DNA of 64,000 nucleotides from Streptomyces zagrosensis (GTDB lineage Bacteria; Actinomycetota; Actinomycetes; Streptomycetales; Streptomycetaceae): NCBI RefSeq assembly GCF_014203645.1, contig NZ_JACHJL010000012.1:62001-126000 (forward strand). Direction: 5' to 3'. Below, piece by piece: positions 1-8,424 of this stretch. Each line of letters opens with the position of its first letter. Position 1 is the first letter of the stretch. A model generated the notes under the pieces. It worked only from the letters and a program-made list of their open reading frames with translations. It was not told where the DNA came from and did no database searches. A program made the translations under genes and the position numbers.

Positions 1-1
1 G

Positions 2-457
2 GGCCAGCCCGGTGTCGCCGTGCGACTGGCCGGGTGTTGTACGCCGGTGCCACCGGACGAGGTCACCGGGTTCGCCGTACGGGGTGGAGCGGTCACCGTG
101 CACCGGGTGCCCTGCCCCGTGGTGACGCGGATGACCGAGGAAGGGCGGGAGTCGGTTGAGGTGCACTGGCAGTTGGATGCCGAGACGACGACCCGCGGCT
201 ATCGGGTGACACTTTGCGCCGAGGCATTCAGCCGGCCCCACCTGTTGGCCGACCTCACCGAGGTCATCGCCGCACAGGGAGCAGAGGTCATCTCCGCGGC
301 CGTGGAGCCACCGTATGAGCAGCGCGTTCGGCACACGTACACGCTGCAACTGCCGGACGCCGGTCGGCTGCCGCTGCTGATGCGCGCCATGCGCCAGGTG
401 CCCAGCGTGTACGACGTCACCCGCGCGGGTCATGAACTCACGACGGCGGGCGTGTAA
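2..457 (+). CDS. rshA: RelA/SpoT homologue, C-terminal part (5' truncated by window)
   Basis: The frame is open from the left edge, so only the last 151 residues are present. They hold the conserved-cysteine region (AGCCTPVPPDEV, then a second Cys after VTVHRVP) followed by an ACT domain (GYRVTLCAEAFSRPHLLADL to VPSVYDVTRAG). In long RelA/SpoT proteins these C-terminal regulatory domains sense uncharged tRNA or the ribosome and control (p)ppGpp synthesis and hydrolysis in the N-terminal half, which lies outside the window. The neighbour hflX fits the position of the streptomycete rshA gene. The symbol rests on that recalled context and on the domain signature; the catalytic part cannot be checked here. 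Confidence 0.75.
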   Translation, partial: GQPGVAVRLAGCCTPVPPDEVTGFAVRGGAVTVHRVPCPVVTRMTEEGRESVEVHWQLDAETTTRGYRVTLCAEAFSRPHLLADLTEVIAAQGAEVISAAVEPPYEQRVRHTYTLQLPDAGRLPLLMRAMRQVPSVYDVTRAGHELTTAGV

Positions 458-967
458 CACGCCCTGCCGCTGCTGCCGCTCCCGTTCCCGCCGGGGTCGG
501 CGCTCCGTGCTCCGGGCCCCGTTGCCCGTGCTGGGGCTCCGTGCCCCGTGCCCCGCGCTCCGTGGAGGCGAGGCCCCCCGGCCCCGGCCCCGAGCCTGAC
601 GCTCCGAGGGCCAGCCCCCGCACCCCATGCCGGCCCTACGCCCCACGCCCGCCCCGCGCCCCATGCCCCGCCCCTTCATCACTCCAAGGACCACCCCCGA
701 GAACGCCGCCCCGCCCCCCGTCAACTGGCTGGCTCACCCTGATGGTCCGGCCGCCTCCCTGCCCCGTTCATCCGGCATGCCTCGCTCGTTACGCCCGGCC
801 ACTTCGGCCACGCCGCGGAAAAGCCGCGAAACAGCCGCGGAAAACCCGCGTGACCCCCGCGATCGTGCGTGGCACCATCAAAGTGTCGGCGCGGCGGCGG
901 CCCGGGAATCGTTTCGGGCGGCCGAGCGTTATCGACACTGACTGTTCTCACACGACGTAAGGAACCA
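458..967. other. Intergenic region upstream of hflX, no gene seen
   Basis: About 510 bases of very C-rich, low-complexity DNA. Short variants of GCTCCGTGC and CCCCGTGCCC recur between about 500 and 580. Open frames here give proline, alanine and arginine runs without domain character. It presumably contains the hflX promoter; no convincing -35/-10 pair was found. Confidence 0.5.
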
Positions 968-2491
968 ATGACAACCCCTTCCCAGCAGCAGTCGTTCCCC
1001 GCCGCGGATACCTCGGACCGGCAGAGCCTCCCCGAGAGCCTTCGGGCCGACGCCCTGATGGAAGAGGACGTCGCCTGGAGCCACGAAGTCGATGAGGAGC
1101 GTGACGGCGAGCAGTACGACCGCTCCGAGCGGGCCGCTCTGCGCCGTGTCGCGGGCCTGTCCACCGAGCTCGAAGACGTCACCGAGGTCGAGTACCGGCA
1201 GTTGCGCCTGGAGCGCGTCGTGCTGGTGGGCGTCTGGACGTCCGGCACGGCGGGTGACGCGGAAAACTCGCTCGCGGAACTCGCGGCGCTCGCCGAGACG
1301 GCGGGAGCGCTCGTTCTCGACGGCGTCATCCAGCGTCGCCCCAAGCCCGACCCGGCCACGTATATCGGTTCCGGCAAGGCGGAGGAACTGCGTGACGTGG
1401 TGCTCGAATCGGGCGCGGACACCGTCGTCTGCGACGGTGAGCTCAGCCCCGGCCAGCTCATTCACCTGGAAGACGTCGTCAAGGTCAAGGTCGTCGATCG
1501 CACGGCGTTGATCCTGGACATCTTCGCCCAGCACGCCAAGTCCCGAGAGGGCAAGGCGCAGGTCGCGCTCGCGCAGATGCAGTACATGCTGCCGAGGCTG
1601 CGTGGCTGGGGTCAGTCGCTCTCCCGGCAGATGGGCGGCGGCGGCGGTGGCGGCATGGCCACCCGTGGCCCTGGTGAGACGAAGATCGAGACCGACCGGC
1701 GGCGGATTCGCGAGAAGATGGCGAAGATGCGCCGTGAGATCGCGGAGATGAAGACCGGCCGCGACATCAAGCGGCAGGAGCGTAAGCGCCACAAGGTTCC
1801 ATCCGTCGCGATCGCCGGTTACACGAACGCGGGCAAGTCGTCCTTGCTCAACCGCCTCACCGGCGCCGGTGTCTTGGTGGAGAACTCGTTGTTCGCCACC
1901 CTGGACCCGACCGTCCGTCGCGCTGAGACGCCCAGCGGCAGGCTTTACACGCTGGCCGACACCGTCGGCTTCGTACGACACCTACCTCACCACCTGGTCG
2001 AAGCGTTCCGCTCCACCATGGAGGAGGTGGGGGACGCTGACCTGATCCTGCACGTGGTCGATGGTTCGCACCCCGTGCCCGAGGAGCAGTTGGCGGCCGT
2101 GCGCGAGGTGATCCGAGACGTGGGCGCCGTCCAGGTGCCGGAGATCGTGATCGTCAACAAGGCGGACGCGGCAGACCCGGTGGTCCTGCAACGGCTGCTG
2201 CGGGTCGAGCAGCGTGCTATTGCCGTATCGGCGCGTACCGGACAGGGCATCGAGGAACTGCTCGCGCTCATCGACGCGGAACTACCGCGGCCGAGCGTTG
2301 AGCTTGAGGCGCTTGTGCCCTACACACGAGGTGGCCTCGTCTCTCGTGTGCACGCCGAGGGCGAGGTGATCTCCGAAGAACACACCCCGGAGGGCACCCT
2401 GCTCAAGGCCCGTGTGCATGAGGAACTGGCGGCGGAACTCCGTCCCTACGTGCCGGCAGGTTCCGTTGGCGGCCCAGCCGACACCGCCTGA
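968..2491 (+). CDS. hflX: GTPase HflX, ribosome-associated
   Basis: 507-aa HflX-family GTPase, which binds the 50S subunit and splits or rescues stalled ribosomes. The start ATG follows an AAGGAA ribosome binding site; an upstream in-frame start is ignored because family homology begins later. The N-terminal HflX domain has the YIGSGKAEEL loop (about 132-141) and a glycine-rich MGGGGGGGMATRGPGETKIE linker. The G domain shows GYTNAGKSS (G1, 284-292), DTVGF (G3, 331-335) and VNKAD (G4, about 394-398). The first 80 residues are acidic and poorly conserved. A bidirectional-looking terminator lies 330 bases downstream. Confidence 0.95.
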   Translation: MTTPSQQQSFPAADTSDRQSLPESLRADALMEEDVAWSHEVDEERDGEQYDRSERAALRRVAGLSTELEDVTEVEYRQLRLERVVLVGVWTSGTAGDAENSLAELAALAETAGALVLDGVIQRRPKPDPATYIGSGKAEELRDVVLESGADTVVCDGELSPGQLIHLEDVVKVKVVDRTALILDIFAQHAKSREGKAQVALAQMQYMLPRLRGWGQSLSRQMGGGGGGGMATRGPGETKIETDRRRIREKMAKMRREIAEMKTGRDIKRQERKRHKVPSVAIAGYTNAGKSSLLNRLTGAGVLVENSLFATLDPTVRRAETPSGRLYTLADTVGFVRHLPHHLVEAFRSTMEEVGDADLILHVVDGSHPVPEEQLAAVREVIRDVGAVQVPEIVIVNKADAADPVVLQRLLRVEQRAIAVSARTGQGIEELLALIDAELPRPSVELEALVPYTRGGLVSRVHAEGEVISEEHTPEGTLLKARVHEELAAELRPYVPAGSVGGPADTA

Positions 2492-2818
2492 CGCATCACC
2501 AGCGCCCCGCACGGCGCCCGTCGCGCCGGCCGATCACCAATACGACCGGCCGGTGCACGGGTCTACCCACCCGTCTGCCCCGAGCTGTAACCGGCGGGAC
2601 GGACAACAGGTAGACCCGCCGCGGTGAGCCAGATCGGCCTCTCGGCCGGGCGGATGCACCACATCAGGTGCGTGCTCGGGGCACGTCAGGCCACCCGGCG
2701 CCGCACTGACGTCGCGTCCCGAAAGGGCGTCTCTTCCAAGCGGCGCCTGCCCTGAGACGTACCGCCCGTTCAGGCCCGCACCGGGCACCCGACCAGCACA
2801 CCGGCGGCCGGCGTACGT

Positions 2819-2855
2819 GAGGGTCCGCCCCACCACATCGGTGGGGCGGACCCTC
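2819..2855. terminator. Perfect 16-bp stem hairpin, likely bidirectional terminator
   Basis: Arms GAGGGTCCGCCCCACC (2819-2834) and its exact complement (2840-2855) enclose a 5-base ACATC loop. It sits between the convergent hflX and protease genes. There is no long T tract, as is common for actinomycete terminators. Confidence 0.75.
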
Positions 2856-3050
2856 ATGTCGTTCTCAGTTCCGAAGGCGGTCGAACGCTCGCGGAGCGTC
2901 CTCTGTAGAGGGCTTGCAACGCACTCACCGAATTGGCCAGGCGTCTCACCGGACGGCGGACGAACTGGCGCGTCGAGTGCGCTGACAGAACCGCCCTGGC
3001 CCGCCTCCTACCAGACCGACAAGCCAGCCCGCCAGTTGACCAGGCGTGTC

Positions 3051-3103
3051 AGCCGACCGAACGTGGCAGCCGACCGAACGCGAACGCGACAACCGACCGA
3101 ACG
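3051..3103. repeat. Three short direct repeats (CCGACCGAACG)
   Basis: Copies at about 3051-3063, 3068-3080 and 3091-3103 share the core CCGACCGAACG, with irregular spacing (17 and 23 bases). They lie about 50 bases past the 3' end of the protease gene. Function unknown. Confidence 0.4.
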
Positions 3104-3152
3104 CGTCAACCGGGCGGGCGCTCGCCGCTGGAGCGCGCGCCCGGCAACCTGC

Positions 3153-4373
3153 TCATCGGTTGGCGAACTTCTTGCTCACCGCGTTGTAGACACCCTTTGC
3201 CTCTTCGCCCAGGTGCGGGCCGGCCAGCCAAGTTCCATTGGCCGGGCCGATCGAGGTGTTGGACACCAGCGCCGGTTGCCCGTCCTGGCCCTTGGCAACC
3301 CAGCCGCCACCGGAGGAGCCGGCAGTCATGCGGCAGCCGACGCGGTACATGGTCGGCTGCGCCGTGTCCAGCGAGAGCCGTCCCGGCTTGTCGGTGCACT
3401 GGTGCATGGATTGGCCGTCGAACGGCGGGGCTGCGGGGTAGCCGGTGGCCGTCATGTCCTCGATCGACTTCACGGCCGGGGCGTTGAACTCCACCGGCAG
3501 CGCGCCACCGATGGTTTCCTCAAGCGACTTGTCGCTACCGTCCTCCGGCTTGACCTTCAGCACCGCGAAGTCATACGGAGCGCCCTGGCCCCCGACCTTG
3601 GCGCCCTGCTTGATCCACTGGTCGGAGGTCTGCGCCCACTCGGCCCACCACAGCCCCTTCGGCGCGATCTCTTCCTTGGACGCGTTCTCCAACTCGGCCG
3701 TCGAAAGTCCGCTGTCGTTGTATGAGGGCACGAACATGACGTTGCGGTACCAGCCGCCGCCCTTGCCCGCGTGCACGCAGTGACCCGCGGTCCAGAGCAT
3801 GTTGGACTTGCCGGGGTTTGCCGGGTCCTTCACCACGGTCGCGGAGCAGACCATTGAGCCGTCAGGACCGTCGAAGAAGACTTTGCCCGCCTCCGGCACA
3901 TTTGCGCTGTACGGAGTCTTCACCTGCTGTGCGTCCACCGGCTGCGGCTCGGGGTCGGTCACGTTCTGGTCGCCGGCGATGTCGTCCTCAACCGGCTGGT
4001 CGGGCTCCTCGGCATCCTTCATCCGGTCCGAGTCCCACAGGTCCTCGATGATCGGGTTGATGAAGTCGCCGGCCTCGCGAAGCCACTCCTTGTCGAAGTC
4101 CTTCCAGGCCCCGTCCTTCCACTTGTCCAGGTCGAGCCCGAGGTCCTTCAGCTTGTTGTTGAGGTCGCTCGGCAGCGCCAGATCATCCGAACCCTGATTC
4201 GCGGATGCGCTCGGGTCGGAGCCACCTTCGTTGTCCGAGGGACCGCAGGCAGTGGCGGTCAGCGCCAGTACCGCGGTCAACGCCGCCGCGGCTATCGCGG
4301 AAGAGGAGTTCCGCGCGCGCCGTGCCCGCCGCTTGGCGCGCTGGCGAGAGCTGGATGGGCGAAAGGATGGCAT
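3153..4373 (-). CDS. Secreted trypsin-like serine protease, putative lipoprotein
   Basis: 406 aa. The N-terminus has an Arg-rich region (10-21), a hydrophobic stretch (25-40) and a lipobox ending LTATAC at Cys43, so it is predicted to be exported and lipid anchored. Residues 45-160 are acidic and Pro/Asp rich, probably a wall-spanning linker. The protease domain shows the chymotrypsin-fold triad: His198 in TAGHC, Asp268 in YDFAVL and Ser354 in GSSGGGW. The start ATG is preceded by GGGGGAG. The gene converges on hflX and diverges from the siderophore locus. Substrate unknown; it resembles V8/trypsin-like streptomycete extracellular peptidases rather than a characterised enzyme. Confidence 0.85.
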   Translation of the reverse strand: MPSFRPSSSRQRAKRRARRARNSSSAIAAAALTAVLALTATACGPSDNEGGSDPSASANQGSDDLALPSDLNNKLKDLGLDLDKWKDGAWKDFDKEWLREAGDFINPIIEDLWDSDRMKDAEEPDQPVEDDIAGDQNVTDPEPQPVDAQQVKTPYSANVPEAGKVFFDGPDGSMVCSATVVKDPANPGKSNMLWTAGHCVHAGKGGGWYRNVMFVPSYNDSGLSTAELENASKEEIAPKGLWWAEWAQTSDQWIKQGAKVGGQGAPYDFAVLKVKPEDGSDKSLEETIGGALPVEFNAPAVKSIEDMTATGYPAAPPFDGQSMHQCTDKPGRLSLDTAQPTMYRVGCRMTAGSSGGGWVAKGQDGQPALVSNTSIGPANGTWLAGPHLGEEAKGVYNAVSKKFANR

Positions 4374-4891
4374 GGGCGGAACTCCCCCTGGATGTTCGGT
4401 CTGCTCTACAGGCGTTCTCTACTTGTCATGCACCGCCCTGGCGGAGGGCGGCACCCCACTATGCCGGTGACGCGTACGACGGCCGAACGCGGGTCCCCGG
4501 TTCCGCGGCGTCAGGGATCTGCCGCCGGACCGTTATCCGTGGCCCGCCGCGTCGTTGGTACGTACGGGGCACGCCCGACCCCCGTTCCACGACGGGAATT
4601 AGCACCGATCCGCAGGCAACGGACGTCACGTGGCCAGCGACAAGGCCGGTCAGGCTTCGCTAGACAAAGCACGGGTTTCACCGGAAACCCGTGCATGCCA
4701 GTGACGCCGGCGCGACGAGCGATGCCGGCACCACCGCCACATCGGCACCGCCAACGGCGCCACCGGCACATCGGCACCACCAGCACATCGGCGGCCCCCA
4801 CGTCACGGCGAGGCAACCGCACGGTTAGCCGAACGAAGGAGGAAGGCGCACCCGCCTTGGCCCAGCGCCTGAGGCTCGCGCCGTACACCGT
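4374..4891. other. Divergent promoter region, protease / siderophore synthetase
   Basis: 518 bases between divergent genes. It holds a 10-bp-stem hairpin (4669-4694), direct repeats of CACATCGGCACC-type sequence (4735-4792), a degenerate iron-box-like GGTTAGCCGAACG (4823-4835) and a strong AAGGAGG (4836-4842) with no in-frame start codon at proper spacing. Promoters for both flanking genes must lie here. Confidence 0.5.
4669..4694. other. Hairpin GCACGGGTTT / AAACCCGTGC
   Basis: Ten-base perfect arms (4669-4678, 4685-4694) around CACCGG. It lies between two divergently transcribed genes, where a terminator is not expected, so it may be an operator, a leader hairpin or the terminator of an unrecognised small transcript. 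Confidence 0.45.
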
Positions 4892-7246
4892 ATGAACGCA
4901 GCTTCCGGAGCCGACGCGCTGCCGGGCACCGTCACCTCAGTGACGGTCCCCGAACAGACCCGGTGCAGTGATAGGCCGGCCTCTAGCCGCGGTACGGCCC
5001 GGGCGCCCGATCCGCTCGACCATGCGGACCCGCGCACGGCAGCGGACGCCGCAACCGTCGAGAACCTGCTGAGGTGCTGGGTACGCGAGAACGACGCCGC
5101 CCCGCCGCGTGGTGACATCCTGCGGCTCACGCTCACGGCCAGCGGCATCGGCCTTCGCGTCCCCGTGCGCTACTGGTCCGCGACGGGTTGGCACCGTTTC
5201 GGTCACCCGGTTTTGGAGGGCGGCCCGGCCGACGCTCCGACGGTGGACGCGGTCACCCTGGCCGCCCTGCTCAGCCGTGAGGCCACGTACCAGCCGGCTC
5301 GTGATGCAGAGCCCCTCGGCGGCGGTGGCGGGGAGGCGGACTGCGGTCGCGCAGCGGTAGCGGCGGACGAGTACGAGTACGGCACTGCCTACTCAGTAGA
5401 GGGGGCGCGGGGCAGCGCGTACGGGGGTGATGGCGCGCCCCGTGGCGCATATGGGGGCGACGGCGCGTGCGGTGGTGCGTACGGTGTCGCGGAGGCGTTG
5501 GAGGGGGCATACGACGCGAAGGAAAGCGGTCAGTGTGGCGACGCCCAAGCCCCGGCCGCAGATGCGGGATTGACCGCAACGGGTATGGCTTACACCGCGG
5601 CCGTTGCCGCTGTCGATGCCATGCCTACGAGGAGCGGAAGCGACCCATATGGTGCCAGCGGTGCCACCGGTGCCAATAGCGTCAGTGTGAGTGATGCGAG
5701 CGTCGCTCACCAGAGCGGCGTGGCCGCAGCGTCCCTGGACGTTGAACGGTGGCAGGGAGCCGGCGGGGCAACTGCGGTGAGCGGTGCCGAACTCGTCGGT
5801 CGAGTCGCGGATTCCGTGCGCCGTACTGCCGTATTCCTCGCCGACCGGCGGGCTGCGCCAACTGACTCCGGCACTGGCGGAGCCTTCCTCGCCGGCGAAC
5901 AGGCGTTGTTGCTTGGCCACCCGCTGCATCCCACGTCCAAGAGTCGTGAGGGCCTCTCGGAGGCGGAAGCCGGGACGTACTCTCCTGAGCTACGCGGTGC
6001 CTTCCCGCTGCACTGGTTCGCGGTGGACCCCTCCGTGCTCGCCGCCGATTCCGCATGGACCGAGCGGGGCCGCACCGTACCCGCCGATCGACTCATCACC
6101 GTGGTCGCAGGAGCGCCACCGCTGCCTAGTGGCGCGGTGCCACTGCCGCTGCATCCGTGGCAAGCACGCGAGGTTCGGCACCGTACGGCAGTCGCCGCGC
6201 TGATCGAAGCGGGACTGGTGCGCGACCTTGGCTCAAGCGGCGCCCCGTGGCACGCCACCTCGTCGGTACGCACCGTCTTTCGGCCCGCAGGACCCGCGAT
6301 GCTCAAGCTCTCTCTCGGAGTGCGCATCACCAACTCCCGTCGCGAGAATCTGCGCAAGGAACTGCTTCGCGGGGTGGAGGTACATCGGCTGCTACGGAGC
6401 GGGCTGGCCAAGGAATGGCGGGCTGCGTGCCCAGGGCAACCAGGCTTCGACATTGTGCGCGACCCGGCCTGGCTCGCCGTCGATGGGCCCGACGGCGAAC
6501 CGGTGACTGGCCTGGATGTGGTCATCCGGCACAACCCGTTCGCCGCCGATGATGACGCGGTGTGCCTGGCGGGGCTCGTCTCGCCCAGGCCCTGGCCTGG
6601 GCGACAGGGGCAGGTGATGTGCTCCCGGCTCGCCCACATTGTGAGCCGGCTTGCCGCTCGCACGGGGCGCCCCGTGGGCGCCGTCTCGGCGGAGTGGTTC
6701 CTGCGCTACCTGCATACCGTCGTGCGACCGCTCCTGTGGCTGGACGGAGCGGCGGGGGTCGCGTTGGAGGCGCACCAGCAGAACACGGTCGTACTGCTTG
6801 ATGCGTACGGTTGGCCCACGGGCGGGCGCTACCGCGATAACCAGGGCTTCTACTTCCGCGAGTCTCACAGAGCTGCGCTCGACCGCCGGCTGCCAGGCAT
6901 CGGCGTACGCAGCGACACCTTCGTCTCCGACGAGGTCACCGACGAACGCTTCGCCTACTACCTGGGCATCAACAATGTCCTCGGCCTCATCGGGGCGTTC
7001 GGTGCCCAACGGCTCAGCGACGAACGCCTGTTGATCGCTGCCTTTCGCCGCTTTCTTGGCGAGGCATCCCGACAACCGGCGGCGACTCGTTCCCCACTGG
7101 CCGCCCGGCTGCTTGACGCACCCACCCTGCGCTGCAAAGCCAACATGCTCACCAGACTGCGTGGCCTGGACGAGCTGGCGGGACCGGTGGACACCCAGTC
7201 CGTCTACGTCACCGTCGCCAACCCCCTCGTTGCATCCGCCCCCTGA
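4892..7246 (+). CDS. NRPS-independent siderophore (NIS) synthetase, IucA/IucC family
   Basis: 784 aa. IucA/IucC enzymes adenylate a carboxylate, often citrate or succinyl substrates, and condense it with an amine or hydroxylamine to build hydroxamate or carboxylate siderophores. Family motifs seen are HPLHPTSKSREGL (about 346), KLSLGVRITNSRRENL (about 475-490) and EAHQQNTVVLL (about 628). Family similarity starts near residue 50 (AATVENLLRCWVREND), so the true start may be later than the ATG used; the ATG has a poor ribosome binding site. Residues about 138-298 are an extra low-complexity block with AYGGDGA-type repeats, inserted before LVGRVADSVRRTAVFLADRR. It is followed within 4 bases by an acyltransferase gene, so they form an operon. 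Confidence 0.9.
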   Translation: MNAASGADALPGTVTSVTVPEQTRCSDRPASSRGTARAPDPLDHADPRTAADAATVENLLRCWVRENDAAPPRGDILRLTLTASGIGLRVPVRYWSATGWHRFGHPVLEGGPADAPTVDAVTLAALLSREATYQPARDAEPLGGGGGEADCGRAAVAADEYEYGTAYSVEGARGSAYGGDGAPRGAYGGDGACGGAYGVAEALEGAYDAKESGQCGDAQAPAADAGLTATGMAYTAAVAAVDAMPTRSGSDPYGASGATGANSVSVSDASVAHQSGVAAASLDVERWQGAGGATAVSGAELVGRVADSVRRTAVFLADRRAAPTDSGTGGAFLAGEQALLLGHPLHPTSKSREGLSEAEAGTYSPELRGAFPLHWFAVDPSVLAADSAWTERGRTVPADRLITVVAGAPPLPSGAVPLPLHPWQAREVRHRTAVAALIEAGLVRDLGSSGAPWHATSSVRTVFRPAGPAMLKLSLGVRITNSRRENLRKELLRGVEVHRLLRSGLAKEWRAACPGQPGFDIVRDPAWLAVDGPDGEPVTGLDVVIRHNPFAADDDAVCLAGLVSPRPWPGRQGQVMCSRLAHIVSRLAARTGRPVGAVSAEWFLRYLHTVVRPLLWLDGAAGVALEAHQQNTVVLLDAYGWPTGGRYRDNQGFYFRESHRAALDRRLPGIGVRSDTFVSDEVTDERFAYYLGINNVLGLIGAFGAQRLSDERLLIAAFRRFLGEASRQPAATRSPLAARLLDAPTLRCKANMLTRLRGLDELAGPVDTQSVYVTVANPLVASAP

Positions 7247-7249
7247 CCC

Positions 7250-8227
7250 ATGAGCCGAGAAACCGCCATGAGACCCACCGGTTCCACCCCCGATGCCCCC
7301 GACAGTGCTCCTGCCCACCGCGCCCCTGCCGCCGCCGGCGCCTCGCCCTCTGCCCGAGACGGAGCCGGTGATACCACTGTCATCCCCGATGACCCGGCCT
7401 GTGACGACACGGTCGATCTGCTGCTCCCCGAGGTGAACGGCGACGTCCCCCCCTCTTCGTTGCCGCTTCTCCCCTCTCTCCCCCCGCTTCCCGACTGCAC
7501 CGATGTTCCCGCGTTCCGTGCCTACCCCGGGGATGCCGCGTTTGCAGCGGGCCCCCACCGAGCGGCGCAGCCAGGCGTGCCGCTCGGTGCTCGGGCGGTG
7601 ACGGCGCACCTGGGTGAGGCGCCGACCACTGTTGCTCCCGCCCCGCCGCCGGCACAGGGCCTGCTCGGTGACGTCGGGCGTTGGGGCCCCGTCACCACGC
7701 CTTTCGGTTCCTTTCGGCTCGTCCCTGTCCACATCGAGCGTGACCTTCCATTGGTCTGCCGCTGGATGAACGACCCCGCTGTGGCCGCCTTCTGGGAGCT
7801 TGCCGGCCCCGAGCAGATCACGGAGCGCTATCTGCGAGGGCGGCTGGACGGTGATGGCCGCGCTCTGCCTTGCCTTGGTGTCTTGGACGGCACGCCGATG
7901 AGCTATTGGGAGCTGTACCGGGCAGACCTGGACCCCGTGGCCCGGTACTACCCGGCCCGCCCCCATGACACTGGGCTGCACTTGCTGATCGGCGGCGTGC
8001 CTGACCGGGGCCATGGCGTGGGTACGGTGCTGCTGCGTGCGGTCGCCGACCTGGTGTTTGACCACCGGGCCGACTGCGGTCGAGTGATTGCCGAACCTGA
8101 CCTCCGTAACACCCCCTCCATCGCGGCATTTCTCAGCGCGGGCTTCCGCTTCAGTGCCGAGGTGACCCTCCCCGGCAAACGCGCGGCTTTGATGGTCCGA
8201 GACCGGTCGCTACGCCACCTGCTCTGA
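7250..8227 (+). CDS. GNAT acyltransferase of siderophore biosynthesis (IucB/RhbD-like)
   Basis: 325 aa, starting 3 bases after the NIS synthetase stop. The first ~145 residues are Pro/Ala rich and probably disordered. The GNAT domain runs from FGSFRLVPVHIERDLPLVCR to the end, with the family's MNDPAVAAFWEL, the acyl-CoA-binding segment PDRGHGVGTVLLRAVADLVF and EPDLRNTPSIAAFLSAGF. Such enzymes N-acylate a hydroxylamine or diamine before condensation by the NIS synthetase. No lysine/ornithine N-hydroxylase or decarboxylase gene is visible nearby, so those steps would come from elsewhere or the substrate differs. The long N-terminal extension is unusual for the family. Confidence 0.85.
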   Translation: MSRETAMRPTGSTPDAPDSAPAHRAPAAAGASPSARDGAGDTTVIPDDPACDDTVDLLLPEVNGDVPPSSLPLLPSLPPLPDCTDVPAFRAYPGDAAFAAGPHRAAQPGVPLGARAVTAHLGEAPTTVAPAPPPAQGLLGDVGRWGPVTTPFGSFRLVPVHIERDLPLVCRWMNDPAVAAFWELAGPEQITERYLRGRLDGDGRALPCLGVLDGTPMSYWELYRADLDPVARYYPARPHDTGLHLLIGGVPDRGHGVGTVLLRAVADLVFDHRADCGRVIAEPDLRNTPSIAAFLSAGFRFSAEVTLPGKRAALMVRDRSLRHLL

Positions 8228-8424
8228 CCACGCGGATGGTGAAGGTCGCGACGCCGCCCGGCGGTCCGCCCCGCGTCCCAAGACAGCCCCCAGCACCGCC
8301 CGCCAGGCACCGTACGCACGGCGCCGCACGCCTGCTGCGCGCCGCCGGACGCGGCATCGTGCCCCCCATCCCTGTACGGCTCGCGACCAACGCTGTCAGT
8401 GGCGCCCCGTAGGCTGGCTTTCCT

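Larger units (their letters stand above)
2492..3152. other. Gene-free stretch between hflX and the convergent protease gene
   Basis: No convincing coding region in 660 bases. It contains the strong hairpin at 2819-2855 and three direct copies of RCCGACCGAACG starting near 3051, 3068 and 3091. The rest looks like drifted intergenic DNA. Confidence 0.5.

Noticed and set aside
4823..4842. GGTTAGCCGAACG as an iron box for the siderophore operon
   Set aside because: Only about 12 of 19 positions match the DmdR/IdeR consensus and the outer bases are wrong; kept as a note, not called.
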